Shown piece by piece: positions 32,679-46,076 of a stretch of DNA of 64,000 bases (position 1 is its first letter; each line of letters begins with the position of its first letter). This DNA is from Thysanoteuthis rhombus (Eukaryota; Mollusca; Cephalopoda; Oegopsida; Thysanoteuthidae): assembly GCA_963457665.1 (NCBI GenBank), contig OY735212.1, forward strand, positions 18,274,747-18,338,746, given 5' to 3'. A model generated the notes under the pieces. The model was given only the letters and a program-made list of their open reading frames with translations, searched no databases and was not told the origin of the DNA. The position numbers and the translations under genes are program-made.

Positions 32679-33030
32679 TTAGAAATTGTCATCCCAAATT
32701 TTCAATATTGACATAGGTTCCTTCAATTTTCATGTGTATCTGGCTGGCATGCCCAGACTGCACCAATGAAACTAGATGGTTGAAAATTTAAACATTTTCT
32801 CCTTATCATGTATAGAAAAAAAATTTTTTCTCTGCATTTTGAAAGTTCCCACCCAAAATAGGCTTTTAGAAGTAGGAGTCAATATACAATATTAGTTTAT
32901 GCTAAACTGATCACTTTTTTGTGTCTGCTTATTTTTTTTTAATTCAGGCTTTCCTATTCTTTATTCAGTCCTTTTTCCAGTTTTTCAATTGATTACCCGC
33001 AACATGGCATGCTGCCAATAGATGTTGGTA
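32679..33030 (+). repeat. REP-A copy 13
   Basis: Begins TTAGAAATTGTCATCCC immediately after the RTE tail and keeps CTGGCTGGCATGCCCAGACT, CAATATACAATATTAG and AACATGGCATGCTGCC. The last 20 bp of the family are degraded. Confidence 0.75.
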
Positions 33031-34327
33031 GGAATATAAAGTTAATTACAATAAACAGGTGAGAGGAAAAAGTTCTGATACAGCATCAAAGTTTCAGATC
33101 GTTATTCTACGTATATAACAGATTCATTATCATTAATTAATTACTGCCTCTCAATACAAGTATGGTGGTTTCTAAGAGAGCACACTATCATGTGTCCTCC
33201 AGCATATACATGAGAAAGGACTCACAGTTCAGTAGACAGTGAGCATCTATGCAGAAAATGACGAGCATCACAAAATTTTGCTGGTCAGCATAGAATTCTG
33301 AGTATTAGAATCTGTAATTGACAATGAAAAAAATGAGTCAACAACAACATTTCCTATTATTAATTTAAATAGCAGCACTGTGATATCGCACATTATGTAA
33401 ACGCGATGTGTCTGTGCTAGCTGCATCTCACCAGACACAGGGATCGCATAGATGATATCTAAAAACGGATTGTATATGCCAAACATTTGATGTTACTACT
33501 TTACAGTGAAAGTTGTTTGTTTTATATATTTTTCAAGAGTTGAACATCTTTTGGCATCTTCTTGAATATCTAATATACAGGTAGGAAAACTTTCCTTGTG
33601 AAAGAGGCCAGTTATTCCAAGAAGGTTGAGAACCTCTATATTAGAGTAAAAGTGATACCCCAGATGGCATATACAAATGTATTTGTTCATCATGAGGCTG
33701 CATTATTGACTCTTATCGCTGTATTCATCTCTTCTCCAAGCATCTGTTACCATGTGAAATATTCTTGATGATAAAGTCCTCCCCTATTAGAATGTGATTC
33801 ATTATCGAGCAGTTCATAATATATCACAGTTAGATCATGGACCCCATTAATCAAGCTCCAAAAGAGATCTAGCCGTAAAAGAGCCAGGCATAGCTCGAAA
33901 TAGCTAGATCTAGCTCTAAAATAGCTAAATTGGCAACTCTGGTCATCACAACTTGATTATAACGCTGTCGGCTTTCTTGGACCTCAATATCTGCATTATC
34001 ACTGGTAACACTTGTATTAAAGGCACTGTTTACCATTGATTTCCACCAAGTGGATTCATTCATATCTTTTTTTCCTTACCATATTGTTTGTTTACACTAA
34101 TTAGCTGTAGATATAATAGTCTAGATATTGTTGTCTGAGTACCTTAGCTGGAATATTTCAGTTATCAATTTTTGACAAATCTTTCTTCTCATCTTTACTG
34201 TTATTTATAAAATGATAAACTGTTGTAGAATGCATTGAAATGACTTGGGTATTGCAAAAAACTAACACTTGATATGAAAAGAAAAAACTTAATGGAGTAA
34301 ATGCTTTATCTAAAGAATTAAGACAGT
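33031..34327. other. Unassigned stretch
   Basis: A GCTAGATCTAGCTCTAAAAT cluster at about 33900-33930 resembles motifs in the 27475-27705 unit but is too short to classify. Nothing else recognised. Confidence 0.4.
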
Positions 34328-34908
34328 GATCAGTATCAAAAACACAGAGCTGAGGAAAGAAGACCACTGCATCTACCTTGGACAGTGAGTCTCCATGAAG
34401 TCATCAAAAGGAGAAGAAATCAAGCAAGGATTCACAAGTTGGTAAGCTTAACTTTCAAGGACAATAAAATCCCAATAGTCCTTAAAGAAGGGTATACAAT
34501 CAATGTTTCCTACCGATAGTCACCTTTGGAGTTGAAACATGAAACCTACCCAAAAGATTGACCCTCTGAGAACCATGCAGCGTGCACAGGAGAAAGTCAT
34601 CCTCAATGTCACATGGAGAGATCTTAAGACAGCACAGCATATCAGAGAGAAGACAGGAGTCCAATATATCATAGAAACAGTTAGGAAAATCAAATGGCAA
34701 TGGGCTGGACTTGTTGCAAGAATGTTAAACAACATCTGGATATCACAACTCATAACATGGATCTCAAGAAATCATATGGGAAATCATGGCCGGCAGAAAG
34801 TAAAATGACTTGATGAGCTAAATAAATTCAGAAAGTGCTGGCTCCGCGATGCCTATGATAGAGAAATCTTGGAGAATGTCCATGTCCAACGATAGATGCT
34901 AAAAGGCT

Positions 34909-34939
<31 letters not shown>

Positions 34940-34944
34940 ATAAA
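34328..34944 (+). mobile_element. RTE-clade LINE, 5'-truncated copy m
   Basis: Plus strand: EEIKQ-like start, LRTMQRAQEKVILNVTWRD (about 34560-34620), VQYIIETVRKIKWQWAGLVA and a (GCT)n(GAT)n tail at 34908-34942. A full tail of about 600 bp in one mostly open frame from 34539 to 34805, but without the catalytic RT. Confidence 0.85.
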
Positions 34945-35486
34945 GAGTGATATATACTTATTAGTAATTGAACAAGTTTTCACTTATCTGTAAACAGACA
35001 CAGATCCAGAAAAATGGTTCAGCTTGGACCAAGCTAAATTGGAATTCTTTTTATTAAATAAGATAGATTTTTAAAATAAAAACCCAAATAATCCCAAATA
35101 ATCATGAATCAATCTTAAAAACAAAAAAATCATTACATCCATTGTCTAATTGGACTGATGGTGTTTTTGGACCCCTTACTCAAAATCTCAATTCATCCCA
35201 AGATTCTAATTCTGTTCATCTAATTGTAATCTCTACTTAACCAACATGATGCATCATAGCTATCTTCAAATAAGGCACCCCTAAAATGCACTAACTTGTT
35301 TTTTCAAGAATAAATGAAAAATCTGGATGAATCACAATTTGATAATGATAGTTTGGTATGGGTATTTGCACTCACATCTGTACTGAAATGATTTCCCAAG
35401 GGAGACAGGGGAGATAACTATTAAATGCTAATTAAAGAATAAACTCCTTTATTCACTTATTCATCAGCAAATGCCTAAAAATCCAG
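34945..35486. other. Unassigned stretch
   Basis: AT-rich, no recognised feature. Confidence 0.4.
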
Positions 35487-37690
35487 ATGCAATTGGGTCT
35501 AAGCAAATTGAAATACAATGTCCCATCGGATAAAAGTGACTATGTTGCCATTACATGCCAGATACTCACCATCGTTGAACCCGTAACGACAAAAAAAGTA
35601 ATACATAACTACGATGAAGCTGATTATCCCGAGATGAAAATCATGTTCAACATGAATTGGGAGAGAGAACTTAATGAAAAATCAGCTCAGGAGTCCATGA
35701 GCATTGTTGAGAAGATACATAAGTGTATAGTCTGTTGATGAGTGCAATGCTCACAGGAATCTGACAGCAAACTCAATTCCTAAGTTACCTTGGCAAACAC
35801 GCTACTCTCAGAAGAAATTTAGAAACATGGATAAAGTCCCTCAACACGGGAAATGGACAGCTCTATAAATACATTACAAAAGAGAAACCAAGCTGCCAAT
35901 GCTACAAAGTCTGGCGGATGAAAATCTGAAAAATCACGAGTACGGTAATGTTGCAAAAACAATAAATGCAAATGGCCCTACATGAGAGCCGCTGGTAAAA
36001 TGCATACTAATATCACCAATCTAAGGAAGGGGAATTGAAACTACAGATAAAGAAATAGTGGAACCACTGAGCAGCCAATTCTACAATCCTTTACAGTAAG
36101 AGATACGTCAAGTATACCTGAAATACATCATAAAATCATAAAGATACGTCTCCTTGATACTATATAAATAAAGGATTAAGATGTAAGGAAATCAAATAAA
36201 GTACAGGGCCTTGATAACATCTACCCTAGAATACTTAAAGAAATGTCAGATGTGCTATCAACACCCATTTCCTTTATATATCAAAGCAACTTAAAGACCA
36301 GAGAATTAACATCGTATTGGAGAGAGGTGGTGATCACGCTAATATTTAAGAAAGGTGATTGGAATAACACTGAGAAGTACAGACCAGTATCTTTGACTTA
36401 AGTCATCTGCAAAATTCTTCAGCATTTGATAGTAACTAAAATCTCTAAGTATCCAAAAGATGACAACATGAATTACAAAGAGCAGCATTTACAAGAAGAA
36501 AGGTGTAACCACCAACTTACTTGAGGCTACAAACATTTGGTCAGAAGCTTCAATGCTCAATATACCAGTTGACATCCTTTACTTTGACTACAATGAGGCA
36601 TTCAACTCTGTGCCACACCTAGAACTAATCAAAAATTGTGACTTTTGGGATAGCTTGACGTACTGCCATGGATAAAATCATTTCTTTACAGATCAAAGAC
36701 AAAGGGTTCGACCTTATGGTGAAATGTCATTACGGTCACCAGCTGTGTGGCATCCTTCAGGGCTCCATAATGGGACCAATATTGTTCTTGCTCTTCGTAA
36801 ATGACCTGCCAAGCAAATAAAGATTTTACATAGCCATGTTTGCAGATGATAAAAAGGTCCACTGCCCGGGGGTATCTGATGATTCAACCCTGCAACAGCA
36901 GGAAGATCACAGCATTTCACAGAGCTGGGAAAAATGACAGACAGATGACGTTCCATCCAAGTAAATATAAAGTCATGTATCTGGGTAAAACCAATCAAAA
37001 ACAAACTATAAAATGAGAAACAATGATGGTTCAGTGCATTTGCCAGAGAAGATCAAAATAGAGTGAGACCGAGTAATCCATGGAGACAATTGCCTCAACT
37101 TTACAACATATATCAAAAAGAAGGTTAACACCACTAATAGAATGTTCGGATACATATAGCCTACCTTTAAATACATAGATACTTATAAAACTTCCTGCTA
37201 CACTACAGAGCTATTGTCTGCTCTCATTTAGAGTTCACATCCTACATCTGGTTGCCTCGAATGAGATATAAGATTGGTGCAATAAAAAGAGTCCAAAGAT
37301 GAGCTACCAAGATTGTTAAAGATTTATCATACGGAGAGGTTGAGTAAATTCAATCAAGAAACGCTGAAATTCCACTGAAACCGATTTGATCTGTTGGGGG
37401 TCTACCTGATTCAAAATAGCTTCTGCAATTTGGCCCAAAGCTGTCACCCACTCTGTGTCCTGACAAGTACTAGTTTACTGCATCACTATCTACAAAAATC
37501 CAAGTATATTATCAGAAACTCTACACAGAGACATCCACTAGGCTGAGAAATAATTTCTTCCACGCTTGAGTGACCAAACCATGGAATGCTCTCAGTGAAG
37601 AGACTATTTTCTCTGTATCAATCAATGCATTCAAAAATGATTTATTGAACGATATATGAGACTCTAAGTTCAAATATCAATTTTCATATT
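35487..37690 (+). mobile_element. CR1/L2-superfamily LINE, decayed
   Basis: A different LINE from the RTE family. It opens with the end of the endonuclease (VPSDKSDYVAITCQ), then a linker (NYDEADYPEMKIMFNMNW), then RT blocks: GLDNIYPRILKEMSD, VVITLIFKKGDW, KYRPVSLT, the QGSIMGPILFLLFVNDLP block at about 36750-36815, the catalytic FADD within MFADDKKVHC at about 36838-36865, then YLGKTNQKQT and the C-terminal TKPWNALSEETIFSVSINAF at about 37575-37635. Order and sequences fit the CR1/L2 superfamily. Stops and frameshifts are frequent (a stop directly after YRPVSLT), so it is a pseudogene. The 5' endonuclease and UTR are missing. Confidence 0.8.
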
Positions 37691-38160
37691 AGCGCACTCC
37701 CAGCCTGCCTGCCTGCCAGCCCGGGCTAGACTGACTGGTGAACTGCGTACGGGTTTTATAACGCTATTCAGCTGTCACTAAAACCTATTTTAAAGTATTA
37801 AAGGTATTTAGTTTAATGTCAAGTCAGGTCACATCAGATAGCACTATTCTTCCTTCAAAGGATGGCTGAACAGGTCACAGAGTTGTCTACTTATTTACTA
37901 AATCTCAAGCAAAAGATAGTAATATCAATCAATTTTGTTATCTTGCTGACCTACCATATAATGTCTGGACATTAGTAGAGCTAGAGATAGCTAGATATTT
38001 GAGGGCCACAGGGATCTTATTTTTCTGAAGAGGCTCCTTTCAACATTTAGAGTGATTTGATGAAAAAGGAAAATGAGCAATGAATAGACTTGCACTATCA
38101 CTTACTTAATGAAAAACAACCCACCCCAAAGACAAAATTGTTCTTTAAGTAATTCATGTA
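37691..38160. other. Unassigned stretch
   Basis: May include the 3' UTR of the preceding LINE (CCTGCCTGCCTGCCAGCCCG at about 37707). No other feature seen. Confidence 0.4.
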
Positions 38161-38164
38161 TCTA

Positions 38165-38320
38165 CAGATATACCCTTATTGTATGATGTCAGTAGAAATG
38201 CACCAGGTGAACTCTGATTCATAAAACCTTTGGGCCTCCTCTATTGGGGGCCTAAGGAATGTTTTCAAATAGCCTCTCTTCTCCCCTACACCTTTATGGC
38301 AGGAATATCTTGGCAGTAAA
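38165..38320 (+). repeat. REP-E copy 2
   Basis: Matches 11536-11700 around GCCTCCTCTATTGGGGGCCT, including an upstream ATAAAACCTTTGGG-like and a downstream TTTATGG-AGGAATAT-like block. Confidence 0.45.
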
Positions 38321-40449
38321 ATACAAATTCATTTCTTTCTATTTCAATTTCTTCGGCTTCTCACAATGTTATCTGATTGTTCTCCCCTTATCTTGTTTGG
38401 TCAAGAAGAAACGGAATTTGATTAGACTTATTGCATTTAATCAATAAATTAAAATTTATATCAAATTCTAAAATTAGTTGTTTTCAATCACAAGCAGGGT
38501 TATCCAGTGTTGTCCTGCTTGAAGTAGTTGTGTAGGTTATTTTCGCTTTATCAGATTTATGCATTATAAATTAAAACACTGAAGCGACTGATTGATAAGA
38601 GAATAATATGTTGGCATCAGATCAAAAGCTCATTTCCTAAATATTGTCTACTTTTTGGGGACGGCAGTCAGATATTCAGGAACAATAAAAAATCCCCCAA
38701 TGTTTTCAAGCCTGTATGAATGGATTTTAAGATGTGCCATTGTCATAGAAGTAATGGCACAGACATTGGAATTGCAAATCTTAGTTCAAACTCTGGTCAA
38801 AGCTGATAAAGTTCACTTTACACTAATTTCATTTGGAAAGGTGTGAATCTAAGCTATGGGTAAAATAGCAGGACAGATTGGGCTCTCTAGCAACCAGTAT
38901 AGGGGATGGACAACTCTCCTCTGATTCCAAATCTGGGAGTGGAGCCCACCTTTCAAAACAGTCGGATGGCATCTCTGACATCCTTCTGGCAGCTCCTGCA
39001 GCCAAGTTGATGCCAAATTATCATGCTCTGCTTCCCTGTGGACTACATCAATAAGGAGATTCTGACAGCTTGGCATCCCAGAATCTCCATATGCTTTACC
39101 TAGGCATGCACCCTGAAGATGATGTTCTATCATCTGGAGAAACAGAACAGAGACTATTTGTGAATTAAATCATCTCACCAAACATTATCAGGGAAAAAAC
39201 ACCTTCCTCAAAAGTTTCTGAATCAGGCCATTCACTTGCCCTTCATCAATGACACACCCACCTTTCACTGTCTCTTTTAGGTATTTTTGGTTCATCTTCC
39301 CATTCTAACCCACAATGGATTTATTTGTCCACCTAACCAAAACACCTGCTAAATCCTGTACCAAGACAAGTCGTATTGATAATTGGCCAAAACCCATCAA
39401 TATCATCTTGAAGTTTTAATCGCTTGTTTTTTTTCCAGTCATTCTCATTTAGATCTCCCAGGGCATAGTTCAGCGAGTGAGTTAGGGGTGCAATTTGAAA
39501 TCACCCATTGGTTCCTAGTTGTTTTATGAATAGTAGTCTTCCTTTAGCATTTCTACCAATGATATACAATAAAAAATCTCACCAAATGTTGGAAGGAGGC
39601 CCCTCAAGGAGCCAAGCCCCTTGCCTGGACCTGAAATCTCAAGCTATGTCACAAAGGAATACCTAATCAACAGTTCTCAGACTCCTGGTTTGCAGTACGT
39701 CCGTCTTAAAACCCACAGTAATACCTTTTGAGTCCCTCACGGGGCTGCAGGCCAAAGTCAGAAACAACTGCAGTAAACGTTGATGAGGAAGGGCCCCCTC
39801 TGGAGCTAATACCCAAGGCCCCCAAATGGCCAGTCATACCATTGTTTTGATCCCCAAAGATGGCTTTGATGAAAATTTCATTACAGTGTATTTGACTCTC
39901 TTTGATTAGATTATGGTTATCATGAGATTCATCTTACTGTTGAGTTAATTTTATTATTTTGAATCAAATGGTAACAGCTTTTTCACTCCAGAACTAAGAA
40001 CAATCTTCAAGTACTTGATTTAACAGCTAATAACTCGGCTGGATTCAAGATCTAAAAAATACTTACTTACTGTTCTTAACAATTAGAGTTCTGGTGTTTC
40101 ACAGAAACAACAGACCCAACCTAAATAAAATTAAGGTCAAGCAGTTCTCGTTTGGGCACAAAATAATCTGGGATCATTTAAGCAGTTTAAACCGACACAC
40201 ATTGTCGAAAAGAAATGAAAAAAATTGGGTGGAGTTAGTTGTTCTAATCTCAACTAAACATCTGTTTTTCCACTTGTTTATTTTAATCAATGATATCAAA
40301 ACTAAAATAACCATTTTTATCATCACATAGGGGTACATCTGAGGGAGGGGAGCAATTCAAAATCACTTCCTGGACTCCTGATGGAGAGAGGACCCCCCCC
40401 CAAAAAAGCTTTAGGAATAGAAGTTCATCTGATGTATTTCCACTAACAT
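38321..40449. other. Unassigned stretch with one weak tRNA-like segment
   Basis: At 38735-38800 the plus strand has GTAATGGCACAGACATTGGA, TTGCAAATC and AGTTCAAACTCTGG, which could be a decayed tRNA(Cys-type, GCA)-like SINE head. Elsewhere, two GGCCCCC-rich patches (about 39590 and 39785) are noted. An open frame at 38849-39133 (minus) shows no known domain. Confidence 0.35.
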
Positions 40450-40890
40450 AATACATAATTATAGTAGATTCTATGATGTCTCTGACTTCCGTTTTCTTCC
40501 TGATATACTGTGCTGTCTTATGATTGTTCCATGTAAAGTTGAGCATGATTCTCTCATGCGTGCATTGCATGCTTCTCAGTTTGCGAGTCTTTCTCTTGGT
40601 TAGGTTCCATGTTTCAGATCCATACGTGACTATCGAGACAATGCATTGGTTGTATACTTTTCTTTTTAAAAATTCAATAACTGTCTGGTTTTTGAAGGTT
40701 GCAGTTGCTCTGCCAAAGGCTTGCCATCCTAGAGTGATTCTTTGCTTGATTTCACCTTCATTTGAGGATCTCATGGAGATTCGTTGTCCTAGGTAGATGT
40801 AGTGGTTTACTTTCCCCAGTTTTGCATCTTCAATTTTGACAGTTATGTCCTTATTCTTGATGTGATTGTTGCATATGACTTTTAGCAAAA
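40450..40890 (-). mobile_element. RTE-clade LINE, fragment n
   Basis: A well-preserved minus frame from NNHIKNKDITVKIED through VNHYIYLGQRISMRSS, ATATFKNQTVIEFLKRK, QCIVSIVTYGSETWNLTKR and KLRSMQCTHERIMLNFTWNN to KTEVRDIIEST. It has lost the final WAGHV block and 3' tail as well as the N-terminal two thirds. The 140 open codons are longer than in most copies, suggesting a relatively young insertion. Confidence 0.85.
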
Positions 40891-42239
40891 AAAGTGTCTT
40901 GGGGTTAGGGGGTAGGGTCTAGTGTAGTACTGATGCGTGAAAAGTATGGCTAGGATCACTTGTAAATGCCAACACACAAACCCATCAACCCATAGGAGAG
41001 AAATGATTTTTGATGGTTACAGTATTGAACATACACAGACAAGATAAGTTTGAATGTGATCTCAAAATCCTAATGAAAATTTGACAAGACTACAAAAAAC
41101 GAGAATCAGCAGATTAAAATTAATTATTTAAAAGGTATAGACTGAAATGTAGATTTGGTTTTATTAAAGTGTTGGCAAAAGTCAGTAAAGGTAAACAAAT
41201 CAATTTTCTTTTATTCAGCTAAAACCAAAATGGTAACTAAGGAATTCTATCAAATGATCAAGTTGAAAATAGATTCAGACTGAGCTGTAAATTTTGTTGG
41301 TGTCAAAGCAATAAGCCAAGATAGGGGTTCCAAAGAGTTTTTAAAGTGCTTTTAGAAATGGACTGATTGGTTGAATTATACTGACGCAAGCAAAACGATC
41401 ACATAATTCAGACACAAAGACAAAATCAAAATGGAATCAGATATATACAAGATGAATCTAGACTAAGAGAGATTTTGCAAAGAGGAGCCAACCAGTTTCC
41501 CCGGCTTCTTTTCTGGTGGCTTGCATACTTCAACTCACTACTGCAGGGAGTGAACAAAGGCAATGTAGAGTTTAACAGAGTTGGGCCGACTGTCCAAAAA
41601 TTAGTTGGATCCCTTCATCCGCACACCTGCTGTACTTTACCACAGAGTGCACGGTCAGCCCAACTCAATATTTCTGATAACTTTTGACACAAAGTGTAGA
41701 AACAAAAAAGAAAGAAAGAAAGAAGGAATCATTGGAGAGGACAAAAGACCAAAGAATTTATCCAACAGTAATGGATCATCACTTTCAAATAAGTCATGTT
41801 TTCTCAACAAATTATGACTACAGAGAAATTTGATTTGATTGTAAGTTTAAAAACAATTCTCACGTTTTTTAAACCATAGTCTTCCAAGAAACAGCTACAG
41901 AGGAAGTCAAATGAAAACAAACAGTGATATTCTAACTCTGATTTCGTATCTCTCACTGAAAGTAGCTTTCAACAGAGCTAGAGCAAACGAAGGGAGAATG
42001 AAATTGAAACCCAAACCAAATCCGATAATATATCAGAAAGCAACAACGCAGATACATCTGATGATTGAAACCAACAAGGGATCAACTAAATACCTCACAG
42101 GTGTCCATCCATCACCCCCCCCCACTCCCTATGTTACAATATATCATTTCAACAGTTGGGAATTCCGCATCTCTAAATGCACTACAAGCTAGCTCTGGAA
42201 GCGACAGGGATAATTTCAAATACCCTATGGAGGCATTGG
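40891..42239. other. Unassigned stretch
   Basis: Open frames at 41475-41817 and 41911-42253 have no recognised domains. A short GAAAGAAAGAAAGAAGG run lies at about 41712. Confidence 0.35.
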
Positions 42240-42540
42240 GGTCTGCTGGTTAGGGGGAAGGTGGCAATCAGGACATTGCCCCTCCTACCAGATCAGGCGA
42301 GGGGATTTGAAAGTTGGAACCTAAAAGTCAATAAAGGATGATGGTACAGAATAGTCTTTTCATGAAAACCTAACAATGATCCCATATAAAAAGACTATTT
42401 TATTATTTGCTGGTAAGAGGGTTGCCAATGTATTCAAAATACATCCTTCTGCCTTCATTCCCCCACCCCCGGTAATATATCCTCCAAACCTCCCTGGAGG
42501 AGTGGCAGCAGACGTCCGTGCATGGCCGTGCATTTAGAAC
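42240..42540 (+). repeat. Two-copy diverged repeat, copy 1
   Basis: CAGATCAGGCGAGGGGATTT, GAAAGTTGG and ATGATGGTACAGAAT blocks, then CCCCGGTAATATATCC, recur in order at 45240-45500. Family unknown. Confidence 0.35.
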
Positions 42541-42986
42541 CAATTCCCGGAAAAATCTAATCATGGTCAGATTTATATTGATGCTTTCAGAGAGAAACCA
42601 GAGACCACTTAAAGATGTCACTGTCAAGAATTTGAAGGATAAATAATAACTGACATTGTTTGGTCTTGTTCTGATGAACATTTTGAACTTCTTCCCTTAT
42701 TTTATTTTTTTTCTTCCTTTGAAGAAGGCTAGAAATATCTATTTCTACTCGAAGAATCTTATGATAAATAAAATCTCTTTCCAAGGAGGTTCTCTCCTGC
42801 AATTAATGTCAATAACATTTGTAATGGAAGCTGATATCAATTAACCCTTTAGAGTCCAACCACGCCGATTGACAGGGTTATGTGAGTACAATGATCTCTG
42901 TTTGATAATTTTAAAGCCCAAAAGTTGGAGGTAATATAAGGTTGTATAAATAAGATAGAATAAAATTGAGTAGAACTTACCCTCAA
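42541..42986. other. Unassigned stretch
   Basis: No coding or repeat signal is recognised. Confidence 0.4.
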
Positions 42987-43317
42987 AGTCAATCATAGAA
43001 CAACTGTAGTGTCAAAATTTGAATTCTTGTAAAACAAATTACATTGAAGAATAAATAGGGGTACCTAGGAGTTATTATTTAATCCGTCAAAATAAAGCCT
43101 CATAAAGATCAAAGAACATTTTTTTTTTAAATCAGAGAGGCATTTTATAGAAGGGGGCTAGTGGAATACTGAAAAAAATGATCGAGTCTGCAGATAAAAC
43201 AGTATGGCCAAGAGTACTGAAACACATAAACAAACAGACAGACATATAAACCATAGACACTCATATAAAAAGGGAAAGAACCCTTTCACCACCTTTGGTG
43301 GGTATGCTTGTTCTATA
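42987..43317 (-). repeat. REP-C copy 3
   Basis: Minus match to 6585-7000 and 59865-60282: AACAACTGTAGTGTCAAAAT, AACAGTATGGCCAAGAGTAC, AAAGGGAAAGAACCC. Confidence 0.6.
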
Positions 43318-44104
43318 GACTATTGAGTTAGCTACCTTTAACTTTTGAACCTTGACCCTATTAACCGGAAATCACTTTACCCACATAACCAGGCAATTAG
43401 ATGCAGTTGGGTGCTGAAAGGTTAAGTCAGCTGATTTGATTTTGTATCAAGAGAAAATTAAATTAAAAAGGAAATCTGGTAATCTTAACAGTTGAAAAGA
43501 GTAACACAATTCATCCATTGTTCCTTCTTTTGTTGTCCAGATAATAATCGGAACTAGCTGAATCTGTAGAAATTCCACCAATGTTTCAGATAGTAAGAGC
43601 TGTCTACAGATATGAATATATGAAGATATGAATCCAGACTCATGATGAACAAACATTATAAATAAGCCATCATCTATTGTCTCAAATCTTTGCCTTTCTC
43701 TCACCCTCTGTCTGCATCTTCTTCTCTCTCTCCCTCCCAATCGCAATGCAGTCTATATTTGAATCTAAATGTGATACAAACATTGATTAGTTTCAGATGC
43801 ACCCATCCCAAGTAAACTACCTAACTTCATTTCACCTCCAGTTTCCTACCCTCTTTTCAAAATACCTATTTTCTCACTCCCCCTTTCCCTACTCTCTTAC
43901 CAAACTACCTAATTTCCTCATTTCTCCTCTCCCATCCTACGCTCTTGTTGTATCTACCTGACGGCATTCCTGAAAGTATAACATTTGAACAATGGAAGGT
44001 AGGATCGAGCAGAATAATATCATGCATAATTCATCGATCAATAGCAATACTTCTCCTCAGAAATTCCATAGGGAGATTTCTGTCTGCTTGAAAAAGATTT
44101 TGAA
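43318..44104. other. Unassigned stretch
   Basis: A CT-rich tract spans 43690-43740 and several CTCTCC/TTTCCC patches lie at 43840-43940. No gene seen. Confidence 0.4.
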
Positions 44105-44236
44105 AACAGGTCTGGTTAGTCACTTAATAGAAACCATAATGTGATCAACGTCTTTTAGCAGCATTCCATGTTGGGGGTTATCAATTGAAAAATTGGCAAA
44201 GGTGGGGATCGAATAGATTACTTCTCTGCTTGGCAT
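44105..44236 (-). repeat. REP-A copy 14, 3' end only
   Basis: AACAGGTCTGGTTAGTCACT and TAGCAGCATTCCATGTTGGG, then TTGAAAAATTGG; the family's 5' two thirds are absent. Confidence 0.7.
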
Positions 44237-44445
44237 AAATTGTGTCTCAAAAAGAAGTGCCACCAAAGTTACTGTGGAGGCTGCAGAGAAAGCCTCAAGA
44301 AGGAGGGAGCTGTGGGCCAATGTCGCTGGAACACAAGTCAGGGCTTGAACAACCCTGGCTGGATCTCCTGAGTGAGGGTGTGTAACATTGAAAGACCAAA
44401 AACATCCAATGACCTCAGAAACATGACAATGTGTCCTTTGCAAGT
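44237..44445. other. Unassigned segment between REP-A and RTE
   Basis: The plus strand could encode EAAEKASRRRELWANVAGTQ, a composition reminiscent of LINE C-termini, but no confident match can be made by eye. Confidence 0.3.
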
Positions 44446-44832
44446 ATCTAAAAGACGGATCCGCAAATTGAGAACCATGCAACGTGCACATGAAAGAATT
44501 ATGCTGGGCCTCACATGGAGAGACCACAAGACAGCACAGTACATCCGAGAAAAGACAAGAGTCAGGGATATCATAGAATCAATTAAAAATCTCAGATGGC
44601 GGTGGGCTGGCCATGTTGCAAGAATGGCGGACAACCGATGGACATCGTGACTCATGACATGGATCCCCTGAGACCACATGCGCAATCAAAGCTGACAGAA
44701 TATTAGATGGACAGACGAGCTAGACAAGTTCAGGAAGTACTGGCTCCACGACACCCATAATAGAGAAGTGTGGCAAATCCTGGGGAAGTCTATGTCCAAC
44801 GACAGACGCTAAAAGACTGATGATGATGATGA
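44446..44832 (+). mobile_element. RTE-clade LINE, 5'-truncated copy o
   Basis: Clean C-terminal frame: RIRKLRTMQRAHERIMLGLT, KTAQYIREKTRVRDIIESIK and LRWRWAGHVARMADNRWTS, ending GTCTATGTCCAACGACAGAC and a GATGATGATGA tail. Closest by eye to copies h and q. Confidence 0.88.
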
Positions 44833-45239
44833 AAATATCTTGCCTTTAGTTAAATCCCACGAAAATCCACAATTTTCAAAAAATAAGCAAGAATTCAGTA
44901 TAAGTACGGAAAGCGCAGCCATAAAACAAATGATCACTCCACACTTTTTTTTTTCTCCAACCATTATGTACTTTTTTTTGCACTGGAGGGCGGGGTTATT
45001 TTTTGGCACTGCTTTTGGTACTTTTTGGTTTTTATTTTATTTTGGTACTTGTTTTTGGTACTTATTTTTCATACTTATTTTTTCAAATCCTTTTTTTCTC
45101 AAACTGCTTTCAAGACTGTAGCAGCAGTGCTAAAGATTCCTTATAGAAAAGTCAGGAGTTGAAAACAAACCTGAAAGCTGGAATATATGTGCTACTGATT
45201 CTTTTCTTGCGTGAAGATCTAGCAAGGGCAGTGTTGCCA
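44833..45239. other. Unassigned stretch
   Basis: TTTTTTGG-rich segment at 44945-45090 with degenerate TTTTTGGTACTT repeats (about 45015-45065). No gene recognised. Confidence 0.4.
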
Positions 45240-45500
45240 ACTTTATTTTCAAATTTACAACAAAACATGCATCCCCACTCCAGATCAGATCCTGGGCTTA
45301 GGGGTTTTAAAAGTTGGTATCTTAGAGTGTAGTCAACGAATAATAATGGTACTGTACAATTGTTTAATGCAACCCGAACCTAATGTACCCGTATAAACAG
45401 ATGGTATGATTTTTCACTGATGGCTGGTACTTTTGTCCCCGACCCTGCCCTGGAAATATATCCTTTTGTAGCAACAGAAAAAAAAAATGAACAGTAGGGC
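45240..45500 (+). repeat. Two-copy diverged repeat, copy 2
   Basis: CAGATCCTGGGCTTAGGGGT, AAAAGTTGGTATCTTAGAGT, AATAATGGTACTGTACA and GGAAATATATCC correspond in order to 42240-42540. Confidence 0.35.
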
Positions 45501-46076
45501 TTTCCATAACTAAAAATTGGTACTGTAAGTGTTTTGCATACGTGATAAAAAAATTAATTAAATATTGATCTACTCGGTACAAATATAATGATTTTTTTCA
45601 GACTGACTCCTGACTCATTGTTGTCTGCAGGAATCTGGGATTGCCAGATCTAGAACTAGAATTCCAGATAATGGTGGAAAGGCTGGAAGGAATTCATCAT
45701 CTTGCATTCTCTGATAAAATCAACAAAGATAAGAATACTCATTCACTTAACACATGAAATTATGACAATTTACTTCTAGGCTAAATGCCACCTGGTTAAC
45801 TGCTTTCGGACAATAGCATAATAAATGTAAAACCAAAGTAAAAGTTTATGGAAATGAAGTTGTTACCGTATAAAATAATCACACTTATGTTAAGGGGACA
45901 ATTCTCGAGAGTCAGTTATGCAGGGGTCAGTTGTTCTATGGGGACAATTGTCCTTATACCCATATATTCTGCTTTTTATCTAGTAAATTAAGTAACGATG
46001 TTGATAAAATTACTTTGATGAAAATGTTCTACCTGTATGGTTAGAATCATAGATTTGATTTTTTTTTTTTTTTAAA
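45501..46076. other. Unassigned stretch ending in poly(T)
   Basis: No coding signal. A poly(T) at about 46058-46073 abuts the REP-A 3' edge. Confidence 0.4.

Noticed and set aside
38849..39133. 94-codon minus frame with a balanced composition
   Set aside because: No recognisable family; flanks give no splice or promoter signal, so it was not called as a gene.
43447..43746. 99-codon minus frame with an Arg-rich start
   Set aside because: The Arg-rich run comes from a CT-rich tract; no domain or conservation evidence.
44237..44445. Possible LINE C-terminal domain
   Set aside because: Only a vague resemblance in composition; no motif could be matched.
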